Part shown: positions 42,328 to 52,863 of the stretch, piece by piece
How the letters are laid out: each line of letters starts with the position of its first letter
Position numbering within the stretch: the stretch's first letter is position 1
Source of the DNA: Corallincola holothuriorum
Lineage (GTDB): Bacteria > Pseudomonadota > Gammaproteobacteria > Enterobacterales > Neiellaceae
NCBI RefSeq assembly: GCF_003336225.1
Contig: NZ_QPID01000002.1
Coordinates: 310,001 to 374,000, forward strand
Length of the DNA stretch: 64,000 bases
Direction of reading: 5' to 3'
Notes under the pieces: model-generated
What the model was told of the DNA's origin: nothing
Seen by the model: the letters and a program-made list of their open reading frames with translations, nothing else
Database searches by the model: none
Translations under genes and position numbers: made by a program

Positions 42328-45234
42328 ATGTCCCAGAGTGACTCCACCTTTCCGATCTTACCGCAGATTCTAGCTGATGGTGCTGAGCGTTATTGGCAGC
42401 GTTTTCAAACGGCTTGTGAGCAGCAAGCTGTGTCTGAACCAGCTATTTCCGAGGCGATGAAAAGTAGCCTGTTGCGAGCGTTTGCGCTGAGTGACTTTGT
42501 GGCTGAAAATTTGATTAAAGACCCTGCGTGGGCATTGCAGGTGATCGATGGCGAACTGCAGCAGCCTGGCCCCGCCTGTTATCAGCAATGGTTGGCGCCG
42601 CAATTGTCTCAGTGTGGTGGCGATGAGCGCCAAGTTCAGCAGGTGTTGCGGGTTGCTAGGCGGCAACAAATGACTTTGATCGCTTGGCGTGATCTATTGC
42701 ATATCGCACCGATTGAACAAACGCTAGCGCGGCTTTCTCAGTTTGCCGATGCCTTGGTGAGTCAGGCATTGGCGTGGGCCTATCAGCTGTTAACTACGCA
42801 GTTTGGCACGCCTATGGGGCGTCAAAGTGGCCAACCGCAACCGATGCTCGTACTGGGAATGGGGAAGTTGGGCGGTGGTGAGCTTAACTTCTCTTCCGAC
42901 ATTGATTTAATCTTTGCGTTTCCGGAAAACGGTGAAACCCAAGGGGCTCGCCGTAGTCTTGATAATCAGCAGTTTTTTACCAAGCTAGGCCAAAAGCTGA
43001 TTAATTTGTTAGCTCAAAGCACCGCCGATGGTTTTGTTTATCGGGTGGATATGCGCTTGCGGCCATTCGGTGACAGCGGGCCCTTGGTGATGAGCTTTGC
43101 CGCGCTGGAAGATTACTATCAAGAACAGGGACGAGAGTGGGAACGCTATGCCATGGTCAAGGCACGCATTCTCGGTCCGCGCGGTCGCTATCACCAAGAG
43201 CTCGAAGGCTTATTACGTCCGTTTATTTATCGTCGCTATATCGATTTTTCCGCGATCGATTCACTACGCCAGATGAAAGCCATGATTAGCCGTGAGGTTC
43301 GCCGCCGATCGCAGTTGAGCAACATTAAACTGGGGGCTGGCGGTATTCGGGAGATCGAATTTATTGTTCAGGTATGGCAGCTGATCCGTGGCGGTCGCAT
43401 GCCGGAGCTGCAGAGTCACGGGCTATTGGAGACGCTGGCCTTGCTGGGTGAGCATGGCTTATTGAACGCTGCGGATTCGGAAACGTTACGGCGCGCCTAT
43501 CTGTTTCTTCGTCGCAGTGAACAGATGATCCAAGCGATTGGTGATCAACAAACACAGATGCTGCCAGATGGTGATGTTGACCAGCTGCGCCTAGCGCATG
43601 TGTTGGGGTATGCCAGCTACGCGCAGTATTTTGACGCGCTCATCCTCCACACTGATGCGGTACATGAGGTCTTTGCTTCTGTGATTGGTGAAGAGGAGGA
43701 GCGTAAGGAAGAGGTTGATGACTGCTACATCGAACTTTGGCAGCATGACTTTGAATTGGGTGAGCTGGAAGGGATTTTAACGGAGTGCGGTGTCGCCGAA
43801 AGCAAGAGTCAACGGTTAGCCAAACTGTTGCGTGATTTTCGTCTTCAATGCCAGCAACGCTCAATGGGTAATCGGGGTCGAGAAACCCTGTCGAAATTGA
43901 TGCCTGGCCTACTCCAGCGCGTGGTGCAAGGTGACAGTCCAGAGCTCCTGTTTGAGCGCGTTACCCAGGTGCTCACCAAGATCTTAACCCGAACTGCTTA
44001 CTTAGAACTGTTGCTTGAGAACCCCGGTACGCTGGATCAGTTGTGCCGACTATGTGCCGCCAGCCCGTGGATCGCCGAGCAACTGTCGCGTTTTCCTATC
44101 TTACTCGACGAACTGATCGATCCTGCCCACCTTTATCAGCCGCCAAGTCCGACGCAGTATCGTGAAGAGTTACGTGAGTTTGTTCTGCGTATTCCTGAAG
44201 ATGATTTGGAACAGCAGATGGAAGCGTTGCGGCAATTCAAGCAGATCCAGCAACTGCGTATTGCAGCATCAGATATCGCCGGCGCACTGCCTCTAATGAA
44301 AGTGAGTGACCACTTAACCGCATTGGCTGAAGCGCTAATGGAACAAGTGGTTGGCATGGCATGGCAGCAGATGACCCTGCGCTATGGGCTTCCATCAGGG
44401 TTAGCAGATAATAGCTACGCTTTTGCTGTGGTTGGTTATGGCAAGATGGGCGGGATCGAGTTGGGTTATGGCTCCGATCTGGATCTGGTATTTCTGCATC
44501 AGGCACCGGCAGGTCATACCCAGGGTGAAAAGTCACTGACCAATCAGCAGTTTTACCTGAAACTAGGCCAGCGGATTATTCATTTGTGCGCCACCCGTAC
44601 GCCTTCTGGTGTGCTGTATGAAATTGATATGCGCCTTCGACCATCGGGCGCTTCTGGCTTGATGGTGAGTCATATTGACGCCTTTGCTGATTATCAAGCA
44701 AAGGAAGCATGGACCTGGGAACATCAGGCATTAGTGCGGAGTCGAGTGGTCTATGGTGACAGTCAGCTGGCGGATGATTTTGCTCAAGTGCGCGCTAACG
44801 TGTTGCAACGCTCCCGTGAGCAAGGAACGTTGGCCGAGGATGTCGCGAAGATGCGCGCTAAAATGTACGGTCACCTGAATAAGGGTAACGCAGAGCTTTA
44901 CGATCTGAAGCAGGATACGGGAGGGATCGTTGATATCGAATTCCTGGCGCAGTATTTGGTATTAGCCTATAGCCAGCAATATCCTGCGCTGAGCGTCTGG
45001 TCTGACAATGTGCGTATTTTCGAGACCTTAGCCGAGGAAGGTATTGTCTCTGCCGAGTTATCTAAACAGCTTATTGCCGCGTACTGTCGACTGCGGGATA
45101 AAAATCACCGTTTGGCTCTGCAGCAGTTACCGGGGCTGCTACCTGTTGATGGTTGGCAAGCGCTGCGGCAGCAGGTAAGAGAGGCTTGGCTAAGTTATCT
45201 GCCAGACTACCTGACACTCAGCGAAAGTAACTGA
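42328..45234 (+). CDS. glnE: Glutamine synthetase adenylyltransferase/deadenylase GlnE
   Basis: 968 residues from the ATG at 42328 (AGGA 9 bases upstream), rather than an upstream GTG at 42292. Two nucleotidyltransferase domains are visible: LGMGKLGGGELNFSSDIDLIF (about 180-200; deadenylase) and VGYGKMGGIELGYGSDLDLVFLH (about 695-716; adenylyltransferase), each with the G-S/SDIDL Asp pair. It adds or removes AMP on glutamine synthetase in response to PII and glutamine. Usual length is 946-970. Confidence 0.97.
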   Translation: MSQSDSTFPILPQILADGAERYWQRFQTACEQQAVSEPAISEAMKSSLLRAFALSDFVAENLIKDPAWALQVIDGELQQPGPACYQQWLAPQLSQCGGDERQVQQVLRVARRQQMTLIAWRDLLHIAPIEQTLARLSQFADALVSQALAWAYQLLTTQFGTPMGRQSGQPQPMLVLGMGKLGGGELNFSSDIDLIFAFPENGETQGARRSLDNQQFFTKLGQKLINLLAQSTADGFVYRVDMRLRPFGDSGPLVMSFAALEDYYQEQGREWERYAMVKARILGPRGRYHQELEGLLRPFIYRRYIDFSAIDSLRQMKAMISREVRRRSQLSNIKLGAGGIREIEFIVQVWQLIRGGRMPELQSHGLLETLALLGEHGLLNAADSETLRRAYLFLRRSEQMIQAIGDQQTQMLPDGDVDQLRLAHVLGYASYAQYFDALILHTDAVHEVFASVIGEEEERKEEVDDCYIELWQHDFELGELEGILTECGVAESKSQRLAKLLRDFRLQCQQRSMGNRGRETLSKLMPGLLQRVVQGDSPELLFERVTQVLTKILTRTAYLELLLENPGTLDQLCRLCAASPWIAEQLSRFPILLDELIDPAHLYQPPSPTQYREELREFVLRIPEDDLEQQMEALRQFKQIQQLRIAASDIAGALPLMKVSDHLTALAEALMEQVVGMAWQQMTLRYGLPSGLADNSYAFAVVGYGKMGGIELGYGSDLDLVFLHQAPAGHTQGEKSLTNQQFYLKLGQRIIHLCATRTPSGVLYEIDMRLRPSGASGLMVSHIDAFADYQAKEAWTWEHQALVRSRVVYGDSQLADDFAQVRANVLQRSREQGTLAEDVAKMRAKMYGHLNKGNAELYDLKQDTGGIVDIEFLAQYLVLAYSQQYPALSVWSDNVRIFETLAEEGIVSAELSKQLIAAYCRLRDKNHRLALQQLPGLLPVDGWQALRQQVREAWLSYLPDYLTLSESN

Positions 45235-45296
45235 TACTGCTGGAAAATAGTGTCGCGCTATTCTTCTTGCCGCCGCTAGCGAGGGGCTGTCGTTTA

Positions 45297-47861
45297 TTAA
45301 AGTTCAGCTTGATGATTTTTGAGATAGTCAGCGCAAGCTTCCGTCGGCAGCGGTTTAGCAAACAGGTAGCCCTGTGCTTCGTCACACTTTAGTCGCGCCA
45401 GGAAGCGCTGCTGTTCGCCTGTTTCAACCCCTTCCGCGACGACCTTCATCCCCATGTTATGAGCCATGGCGATAATGGTGGAGACAATGACACTGTCATT
45501 ACCATTATCAGGCAGATGTTGAATAAACCGACGGTCAATCTTCAACCGATGGATAGGGAATTTCTGTAGATAAGCAAGGGAAGAGTAGCCGGTGCCAAAG
45601 TCGTCGACCGCTAGGGAGATACCGAACTTGGCCAATTGATTGAGCAGGCGTGCTGTCTCTTCTGCGTCCGCCATCAGCATGCTTTCGGTCATCTCAAATT
45701 CTATGTCGCTGGCGGTAAGCTGGTGTGCTTGGAGTAACTCTTTTAATTGCGCCAACAGATCATGTTGATGAAACTGACGTGCCGACAGGTTGATAGAGAT
45801 GCGTGGTGCCTTGAGTGCTTTTTTGCGCCACTTGGCTATCTGTTTGCAGGTATGACGCATTACCCACAATCCTAGATCGTTTATTAGGCCAGTCTCTTCG
45901 GCGACAGGGATAAATTCCCCTGGGTAGATAATGCCGCGTTTGGGGTGATGCCAGCGTACCAGCACCTCCATGCCACAGAGCGTATTATCCGCCAATGAAA
46001 GCTGCGGTTGATAAACTAACGAGAGCTCATTGTTGATGATCGCCTGGCGCAGCTCACTTTCCATCTTTAATTGCTGTGTTGTGCGTTGATCCATCTCGCC
46101 GGTGAAAAAGCGGAAGTGGCGACCGCCCGACTCTTTCGCTTTATACATGGCAATATCAGCATGCTTTAACAGGCTCTCTGCACTACTGGCATCATCAGGG
46201 AATACGCTAATGCCGATACTGAGGGATGGCGACAACTCGTGACCTGCAACATTACAGGGCTCACCAAGGGTTTCGATCAACTTTCTGGCTACCTGACTGA
46301 CATCAGACAGCGCACCGAACTGTTCCAGTAACACAACAAATTCGTCGCCGCCCAACCGGGCGGCTGTGTCCATGGTTCTGACCGCTTCGGACAGTCGGTT
46401 GGCGATGGTTTTCAGCAGACGATCACCGGTGTCATGTCCGAGGGTATCGTTGATATATTTAAATCGATCCAGGTCAAAGAGTAGCAGTGCCACCCGGGTG
46501 TCTGAGCGCCTGGCGAGTGCCAACGAGTGCTCGAGGCGATCAGCCAAGAGCAGGCGATTCGGGAGGCCGGTCAGTGCATCGTGATGGGCGAGATACTCTA
46601 GATGAGCTTCATGCTCTTTCAGTTTGCGTTCCGACGCTTTGTGGCTGGAAATATCGATAAATGATTCACGGATCAGGCGCCGACCACTCATTGGGAATTG
46701 CACCATACGCACTTCGCAGGGCACGGCTTCACTGCCATGACGCAGGCAGAGCCATTCAAAATGCGGCACTTCACCATTCAGCGTGCGTTGGATCATCTGC
46801 GCTCTTACGGTGGTTGAGCTGCCTTTATCTGACTGCAACGAGGGGCTCAGGGTGGCAGGATCTGCTGTCATCAGATTGCGCTTATTGAGACCAAACAGCT
46901 TCTCCGCATTGCGATTGGCATCGATATAACAAGCTTTATCAACATCAAAAATCAGGATAGCTTCTGGCGCATAGCGCAGCAGTGTTTTGAGCCGTTGCTC
47001 ACTTTCCCGCAGATGAAGTTCAGTCGCTTTGCGTTCAGTGATGTCGGTCGAGATCGCACAGATGCCAAATATCTCTCCGGTACTGTCTTTAAGCGGAAAC
47101 TTATTAGAAAGGTAGGTATGTAATTTGCCGCCTTTGTGATAGCAGGTTTCTTCTACTTCGAGCCCACCTTGGTTGATCGCTTTTAGATCGTTGCTCCATA
47201 GTTCTGAGGCGATCTTCTTTGGAAACAGTTCAAATACGTTCTTACCGACATACTCCTCAGGGGAGGGGCCGTCGAGCAAGGCAAAGTGACGATTAACGAA
47301 TAGTATATTGCCGTTAAGATCTTTAGCCGATATCAGTGCTGGGCAGTGTTCAATGATGGGCAATAGGTCTACTTCACCACTGCTTAAGGGAGATTCCGAC
47401 ATACGATACTGTTGCCGTTGCAGTACATGGAAATCCCATTGGACCTCAGCTAAAGCGGCAAGTGATTCACTTTGATCGGCAACCTGCTGCAATGCTGAGG
47501 TATCTGCCGCGTCCGACGTTTCCAAATAGATGACAGCGCTTAATGGTGCAGTACAGTTAAGTTTGAGCAGCCAGCTGTGATGCGACGCTGATTCATTTTC
47601 TAACTGCACAAAACTTTGGCTACTGGGCTCGACCCGCCCCAAGGCTGACCAGGGCAGTGGTGGTTCTAGCTCTTCGACATGATTACTGTGAAAGCTATAA
47701 CTGGCTTGTTCTCTATGGTCGAGCACAAGCGCCACCATATCATCATCCCAAAAAATGATGCTGAGACGGTGATGGGCGCAGTATTGTTTAAACCAATCTG
47801 AAAAGCTGTCTAGCCATAGCGTCAGGGTTCTGGCTCTAAGAAGCGGCGTAAACTGATCCAT
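45297..47861 (-). CDS. PAS-PAS-GGDEF-EAL cyclic-di-GMP protein
   Basis: 854 residues, no clear TM. An N-terminal unrecognised region (about 1-165), PAS with PAC (about 170-285), a second PAS (about 290-405), GGDEF (about 425-585) with intact RLGGDEFVVLL and an RTMD that fits the inhibitory site RxxD five residues before it, and EAL (about 600-850) with EVLVRW, DDFGTGYSSL and KIDRRFI. Both enzymatic motifs look intact (EVL replaces EAL), so it may make and break c-di-GMP. Single gene, convergent with glnE, so an environmental signal presumably acts through the PAS domains. Confidence 0.92.
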   Translation of the reverse strand: MDQFTPLLRARTLTLWLDSFSDWFKQYCAHHRLSIIFWDDDMVALVLDHREQASYSFHSNHVEELEPPLPWSALGRVEPSSQSFVQLENESASHHSWLLKLNCTAPLSAVIYLETSDAADTSALQQVADQSESLAALAEVQWDFHVLQRQQYRMSESPLSSGEVDLLPIIEHCPALISAKDLNGNILFVNRHFALLDGPSPEEYVGKNVFELFPKKIASELWSNDLKAINQGGLEVEETCYHKGGKLHTYLSNKFPLKDSTGEIFGICAISTDITERKATELHLRESEQRLKTLLRYAPEAILIFDVDKACYIDANRNAEKLFGLNKRNLMTADPATLSPSLQSDKGSSTTVRAQMIQRTLNGEVPHFEWLCLRHGSEAVPCEVRMVQFPMSGRRLIRESFIDISSHKASERKLKEHEAHLEYLAHHDALTGLPNRLLLADRLEHSLALARRSDTRVALLLFDLDRFKYINDTLGHDTGDRLLKTIANRLSEAVRTMDTAARLGGDEFVVLLEQFGALSDVSQVARKLIETLGEPCNVAGHELSPSLSIGISVFPDDASSAESLLKHADIAMYKAKESGGRHFRFFTGEMDQRTTQQLKMESELRQAIINNELSLVYQPQLSLADNTLCGMEVLVRWHHPKRGIIYPGEFIPVAEETGLINDLGLWVMRHTCKQIAKWRKKALKAPRISINLSARQFHQHDLLAQLKELLQAHQLTASDIEFEMTESMLMADAEETARLLNQLAKFGISLAVDDFGTGYSSLAYLQKFPIHRLKIDRRFIQHLPDNGNDSVIVSTIIAMAHNMGMKVVAEGVETGEQQRFLARLKCDEAQGYLFAKPLPTEACADYLKNHQAEL

Positions 47862-47988
47862 GCTGCAGCAGATACTCCGTAACAGGCCGCTGATGCGGCA
47901 CCTCTTTGGAGTATAGCAAGGTCATCTCATCCTGCTGTTTTTACGCAGGTATTCAACTTAATGTAGGGCAGCACCGGGCCATCAAAGC

Positions 47989-48915
47989 TTAGTAGTACGA
48001 GGGCTGCTCTGGATCGGGGCGAGTTTTAAAGCGCCGATGCATCCACATATACTCCTCCGGCTGTTTTAAGATCTCGGCTTCAATCAGCTGGTTTATTCTT
48101 GTGGTATCGGCAACAAGATCATCGGAAGGAAAATTGTCTAATGCAGGGCTCAGTGTTAGCTGGTACCCCTTGTTATTGGGTAGCCGGGATTGCACGAAGA
48201 TCATTACTTTGGCTTTGCCCAATTTGGCTAGGTTACTGGTGGCCGGGATAGTTGGAGCGTCTTGCACGGCGAAAAAAGGCACAAAGATACTACTGCGACG
48301 ACCATAATCTTGATCCGGTGCATACCAAAGCCGGTGGCCTTTCCGTAGCTGCTTAACAGCCAACTTAATGTCGCGCTTATCAATCAGGTAGGTCTTACCG
48401 CGGGAGCGGCCACGGTATTGGAAAAACTCAATGATCGGATTCTTATTCGGGCGGTAGAAACCGATGCCAGCGTAGGTATTACTGTACAACCGAGCGCCCA
48501 TCTCTAAGGTTTGAAAATGCATGCTTAGAAAGACAATGCCTTGGTCGCCCCCTTGTTCCTTGGGTAGGTTCTCCATCCCTTCATAATGGCAAAGCTTCTG
48601 GATACGCCTGTCAGGCCACCACCAGGCAATGCCTGTTTCTATTACCGCCATGCCTGCAGATTCGAAATTTCTATCGACCAGTTGCTGTCGCTCGCTGTCA
48701 CTCATCTGCGGAAAACAGAGCTGCAGGTTGCGGTCTGCAATGTCTGCGCGCTTTTTCAGTAGTTTCTGCATCAGACGGCCAAGTGCCCTGCCGAGCTTCA
48801 TTAGTAAGGGGTAGGGAAGCAGCTGCACAATAAGCCAGAACACCCCATAGCCGAACCAAGTCAGCCAGTGGCGGGGGTGAAACATGCTTAATGTCAGTGA
48901 TGGCGCTTCTTTCAC
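47989..48915 (-). CDS. lpxL: Lipid A biosynthesis lauroyl acyltransferase, LpxL family
   Basis: 308 residues when started at the GTG at 48915 (GAGGA upstream), which aligns exactly with the E. coli LpxL N-terminus (12 residues before HPRHWLTW); an upstream ATG at 48999 adds 28 unsupported residues. One TM (about 17-37), then the HX4D/E catalytic motif (SMHFQTLE), and WYAPDQDYG, FFAVQDAPT and HRRFKTRP. It adds a secondary acyl chain to Kdo2-lipid IVA at the inner membrane. LpxL versus LpxM or LpxP is not certain. Divergent from hldE. Confidence 0.9.
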   Translation of the reverse strand: MKEAPSLTLSMFHPRHWLTWFGYGVFWLIVQLLPYPLLMKLGRALGRLMQKLLKKRADIADRNLQLCFPQMSDSERQQLVDRNFESAGMAVIETGIAWWWPDRRIQKLCHYEGMENLPKEQGGDQGIVFLSMHFQTLEMGARLYSNTYAGIGFYRPNKNPIIEFFQYRGRSRGKTYLIDKRDIKLAVKQLRKGHRLWYAPDQDYGRRSSIFVPFFAVQDAPTIPATSNLAKLGKAKVMIFVQSRLPNNKGYQLTLSPALDNFPSDDLVADTTRINQLIEAEILKQPEEYMWMHRRFKTRPDPEQPSYY

Positions 48916-49087
48916 TCGTCTATCCTCGGGCTTAGTGGCAGCCTGAAATCGTTCAGGGCAGGTATTGTAGATATCTGTTGCTAGCCTGTCGAACCACAAC
49001 CGCTATGATTATATCTGTGAGTAAACTGGCATGTCGCGTGTCAGCTCATTAGAATATCGACAATTTATATCATCAGGACAAACAGTT

Positions 49088-50524
49088 ATGCGAGTAAGCC
49101 TGCCAGATTTTGATACGGCCCAAGTGTTGGTAGTGGGTGATGTGATGCTGGACCGCTATTGGCATGGACCGACATCGCGGATCTCTCCCGAAGCTCCCGT
49201 ACCTGTGGTCAAGGTTGAGCAGATCGAAGAGCGAGCTGGTGGTGCTGCAAACGTGGCGCTTAATGTGGCGGCCTTGGGTGGCAAAGCGGTACTTATTGGC
49301 ATGACAGGGCAGGATGAAGCCGCAGACGCACTTGCAGGCAAGTTGCAGGGGGTGAATGTTGAGTGTGATTTCTACCGCCTTCCCAACTATCCCACCATTA
49401 CTAAATTACGCATTCTTAGCCGTCATCAGCAGCTGATCCGACTCGATTTCGAAGAGGGGTTTGACGAGGTCGACCCCGCACCTATGTTGGCGCAAATGAA
49501 AGCGCAGTTGGCGACGGCCAAAGTGGTGGTGTTGTCTGATTACGCCAAAGGCGCGCTGTCTGCCGTGCAGCAGATGGTACAGCTGGCGAAAGAGGCCAAT
49601 GTGCCCGTGTTGGTGGACCCTAAAGGTTCCGATTTTGAAAAGTACCGTGGTGCGACCTTAATGACACCAAACCTCGGAGAGTTTGAGGCTATTGTTGGTA
49701 AGTGTAAGGATGAAGCTGAGCTAGTGGAACGCGGTCACGCGCTCCGGGAAAAGCTAGAGCTGCAAGCCTTACTGGTGACTCGCGGTGAGCATGGTATGAC
49801 CTTGCTGCAGGCCAATGAACCAGAGCTGCACTTGCCAGCATTAGCGCAGGAGGTGTTCGATGTCACAGGTGCCGGTGATACGGTGATCTCGGTATTGGCG
49901 GCCTCTTTATCAGCGAATAAATCATTTGGTGAAGCGTGTGCCTTGGCGAACGCTGCTGCTGGCGTGGTGGTGGGTAAACTCGGTACTTCAACTGTTTCGA
50001 CTATCGAGTTGGCCAACGCTATCGGAGAACGGCAAGAGGGCGGTTTCGGTGCGGTCAGTGAAGATCAACTGCTTTACGCGGTTGAAGCGGCTAAAGCTCG
50101 CGGCGAAAAGGTGGTGATGACCAACGGCTGCTTCGATATTTTGCATGCTGGCCATGTGGCATATCTCAATCAGGCTGCAAAACTGGGGGATCGCCTCATC
50201 GTGGCGGTTAATACCGATGCATCTGTCGCCCGTTTGAAAGGCCCTGGTCGTCCGGTTAATCCAACCGATCGTCGCGCTTCGGTATTGGCGGGGCTCGGCG
50301 CTGTCGATTGGGTGGTACCATTCAGTGAAGATACCCCTGCACGTTTAATTGCTGCTGTATTGCCAGATCTATTGGTTAAAGGGGGCGACTACCAGCCAGA
50401 TGAAATCGCTGGTGGTGATGCCGTACGCGCCAATGGCGGTGAAGTCCGGGTGCTAAATTTTGAAGACGGTTGCTCTACTACTGAGATCATCAATGCGATC
50501 CGCGGTGATAGAGCCGCTAAGTAA
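49088..50524 (+). CDS. hldE: Bifunctional heptose 7-phosphate kinase/1-phosphate adenylyltransferase HldE
   Basis: 478 residues from the ATG at 49088 ([13 protein letters not shown] upstream), matching E. coli HldE (477). The N-terminal ribokinase domain (about 1-318) has [25 protein letters not shown] and DVTGAGDTV. The C-terminal nucleotidyltransferase domain (about 345-478) has [16 protein letters not shown] (HxGH). It phosphorylates and adenylylates the LPS heptose precursor. The stop overlaps waaA by one base, joining two LPS core genes. Confidence 0.97.
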   Translation: MRVSLPDFDTAQVLVVGDVMLDRYWHGPTSRISPEAPVPVVKVEQIEERAGGAANVALNVAALGGKAVLIGMTGQDEAADALAGKLQGVNVECDFYRLPNYPTITKLRILSRHQQLIRLDFEEGFDEVDPAPMLAQMKAQLATAKVVVLSDYAKGALSAVQQMVQLAKEANVPVLVDPKGSDFEKYRGATLMTPNLGEFEAIVGKCKDEAELVERGHALREKLELQALLVTRGEHGMTLLQANEPELHLPALAQEVFDVTGAGDTVISVLAASLSANKSFGEACALANAAAGVVVGKLGTSTVSTIELANAIGERQEGGFGAVSEDQLLYAVEAAKARGEKVVMTNGCFDILHAGHVAYLNQAAKLGDRLIVAVNTDASVARLKGPGRPVNPTDRRASVLAGLGAVDWVVPFSEDTPARLIAAVLPDLLVKGGDYQPDEIAGGDAVRANGGEVRVLNFEDGCSTTEIINAIRGDRAAK

Positions 50525-51819
50525 TGGTAATTCGGGCGCTTTATTCACTCCTGCTTTACTTGGCTTTACCGGTTGGGCTTCTGCTACTGCATTGGCCCAA
50601 AGGCAGTAAGCCGAAGATAGGTAAGCGTTGGCCTGAGCATTTAGGCTTTGTGCCTCCAGTTGATGGCCATCCATTATGGCTGCATGCGGTATCTGTCGGC
50701 GAAGTGATCGCCGTAACGCCGCTGGTTGAGCGCTTGCTTGCCGAATACCCCAAACTGCCTATTTTAGTGACCACCACCACCCGCACCGGTGCCGATCGGG
50801 TACAAGCCGCTTTTGGGGAGCGGGTGATCCACCGTTATGCACCGTTGGACCTACCTGATGCCACCTCTCGTTTTCTGCGCAGAACTCAACCGCGTTTGGC
50901 GGTGATGATGGAGATGGAGTTGTGGCCAAACACGTTGGCAGCCTGTTGTCGTCAAAAAGTGCCGTCGCTACTGATTAATGCGCGGATGTCGGATAACTCC
51001 TACCGTGGATATCGCCGATTTCGGTGGTTAATCTCACCTGCCTTGCAGGGGTTTCATAGCGTGTTGGCCCAAGGGGGGCAAGACGCAGCACACCTTATCG
51101 AATTGGGGGCCGACGCCAGTCGTGTGACTGTTTCAGGTAGCTTGAAATTCGATATAAAGATCAGCGAGCAAACGACAAAGGATGGTCACTCATTTCGACA
51201 AAACATCGCTGCACGTCGTCCGGTCTGGATCGCTGCCAGTACCCATCAGGGGGAAGATGAGATCTTGTTGGATGCTCATCAGCGAGTTCGGCAACAGCAT
51301 AACGACGCATTGCTGATCATTGTCCCGCGGCATCCGCAACGCTTTGATGCAGTTGCGTCGCTATGTCAGCGGCGTGCTGAGGCAGAGGGCATGATTTTTA
51401 ATCGTCGTAGCTTAAATCAGTTAGATCCTACCTGTGGCATCTACCTAGCTGACACTATGGGTGAGATGATGTTGCTGTTAGCGGCATCCGATATCTGCTT
51501 TATGGGCGGTAGCTTAGTCCCTAATGGTGGCCATAATTTGCTGGAGCCAGCGGCCGTGGGCATGCCTACGCTAAATGGTCCGTTTGATTTTAACTTTACA
51601 GAGATTTCGCGCACGCTGGTTGCCGCCGGTAATTGCCAGCAGGTAGCCGATAGTGACAGCTTGGCGGCGGCTGTGAGTCAGCTAATCGCCAACCCCGATG
51701 AAGCCGAACAAGCTGCCAAAGCCGGAAAGGATGTGGTTACTAAGAGTCAGGGCGCGCTGGTGTCTACACTGCTAGCGATCCGGCGCCATTTAAATAGTGA
51801 AAATGCTCGATTAGTTTAA
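50524..51819 (+). CDS. waaA: Kdo transferase WaaA (KdtA)
   Basis: 431 residues. N-terminal membrane-associating helix (ALYSLLLYLALPVGLLLL), then KRWPEHLGFVP, WLHAVSVGEV with the catalytic Glu, TTTTRTGADRV, and MEMELWPNTL, followed by a second Rossmann half with PRHPQRFDAV and FMGGSLVPNGGHNLLEPAAVG. It adds Kdo residues to lipid IVA. Coupled to hldE by a one-base overlap. Confidence 0.96.
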   Translation: MVIRALYSLLLYLALPVGLLLLHWPKGSKPKIGKRWPEHLGFVPPVDGHPLWLHAVSVGEVIAVTPLVERLLAEYPKLPILVTTTTRTGADRVQAAFGERVIHRYAPLDLPDATSRFLRRTQPRLAVMMEMELWPNTLAACCRQKVPSLLINARMSDNSYRGYRRFRWLISPALQGFHSVLAQGGQDAAHLIELGADASRVTVSGSLKFDIKISEQTTKDGHSFRQNIAARRPVWIAASTHQGEDEILLDAHQRVRQQHNDALLIIVPRHPQRFDAVASLCQRRAEAEGMIFNRRSLNQLDPTCGIYLADTMGEMMLLLAASDICFMGGSLVPNGGHNLLEPAAVGMPTLNGPFDFNFTEISRTLVAAGNCQQVADSDSLAAAVSQLIANPDEAEQAAKAGKDVVTKSQGALVSTLLAIRRHLNSENARLV

Positions 51820-52124
51820 ATGTTAAGCATTTGATCTACATCAACTCTTCAAAATTGTAAATTTATTAAACAGTTAACACATTTGTTAACAATAAATTAG
51901 CACTCGCCTCTAATCTTATTTAATGATATCGAGACGACGGCGCATTTTTCAGAATATTCTTAGATTCAGATTCTCACCACAATAGTATTTATAAGCGTGA
52001 AACCGATATGCTCTTGTATTCCGATAAACCAGAAGAATTTTCTAATTATTTTATAAATATTTGGATTCGAGTAATTTGAAAGTTCGTCAAAATGAAAGCG
52101 GGCGATTTGAATGGGGTTTAAAAA
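51820..52124. other. AT-rich intergenic region at the start of the accessory segment
   Basis: 305 bases between waaA and the first accessory gene, visibly richer in A and T than the backbone. A small inverted repeat (AAATG, TTAAG, CATTT at 51819-51833) follows the waaA stop. No gene, tRNA or convincing promoter seen. Confidence 0.4.
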
Positions 52125-52502
52125 ATGATGAAAGCATCTATCTGCTTTCTTATATGGTCACTTTTTACTTTATTTCCTTTTGAATGCAAAAGTGAAAGTA
52201 TGGATATGACTAAGCAATTATTTAGATTGTGTGCTCTATATTCTTCGATTAACTCTTATCGAAATGAAGTAGGCGATTATCCCGATAAATTAGAAAAGAT
52301 ATATCATGAAAACAGGGATGCTAAATGGATAGGGCCATATGTTAGGTGGAAATATTATTACCTTGATATTTGGGGGAAGGAGATTTTTTACAAGTATATA
52401 GATAGAAATACTATGCCAATATTTTACTCGTTTGGGCCTAATGGCGTTGATGATAATGGCGATAGTGACGATATTAATTTTTCTGATTGTACTAAAAAAT
52501 AA
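52125..52502 (+). CDS. Exported protein with GspG-like C-terminal domain
   Basis: 125 residues: an N-terminal signal peptide (about 1-22, LFTLFPFECKSES) instead of a prepilin leader, then an amphipathic helix, YPDKLEKIYHENRD, KWIGPYVRWKYYYLDIWGKEIFYKY, and a C-terminal loop FYSFGPNGVDDNGDSDDI. The order (Y-P-D, DxWG, aromatic strand, SxGPDGxDD) matches the C-terminal domain of major pseudopilin GspG (T2SSG), including its calcium-type loop. The protein lacks the pilin helix, so it is not a pseudopilin. It directly precedes Rhs debris; an immunity role is conceivable but unproven. Confidence 0.65.
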   Translation: MMKASICFLIWSLFTLFPFECKSESMDMTKQLFRLCALYSSINSYRNEVGDYPDKLEKIYHENRDAKWIGPYVRWKYYYLDIWGKEIFYKYIDRNTMPIFYSFGPNGVDDNGDSDDINFSDCTKK

Positions 52503-52524
52503 TAAAGTAATGAAGGCAGGGTGA

Positions 52525-52863
52525 GATTGTCGTGTTTATGACGCGCGCCTTGGTCGCTTTTTGAGTGCCGATCCGCATATTCAGGCGGCTAATAGCGGCC
52601 AAAACCTGAACCGCTATAGCTACGTGATGAATAACCCGTTGAATGCGACCGATCCGAGTGGGTATATCTTCCAAATGTTAGTTGTTGCGGCTATTCAGTA
52701 TTTCGCCTCCAATGCCGCTATTGCGAGTTTTTTCAGTGCAGTTTCGACTGTCTATAGCATGTTCTCGTTGGCTCAAGGTATCGGTCAAGTCGCTGCTGGG
52801 ATTTCGCAAGCCTATGGAGCATGGACAGATGGTGCTGGGGGGCGGTACTGGGTAAAGCGGTAA
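52525..52863 (+). pseudogene. Rhs core-end fragment (orphan Rhs C-terminus, part 1)
   Basis: The frame opens right after a stop at 52522-52524 with [20 protein letters not shown], then [21 protein letters not shown], which is the conserved end of the Rhs repeat core where the variable toxin begins. The N-terminal kilobases of an Rhs protein are missing. After the core comes an Ala/Gly/Ser-rich hydrophobic stretch (about 40 residues) typical of the region before the Rhs toxin. The frame then breaks at a G-run near 52837-52842 and stops at 52861. It is a displaced, non-functional Rhs tip. Confidence 0.8.

Noticed and set aside
52125-52502. Calling the exported protein a type II secretion pseudopilin
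   Set aside because: It has a cleavable signal peptide rather than a prepilin leader and hydrophobic pilin helix; only the C-terminal motif resembles GspG.
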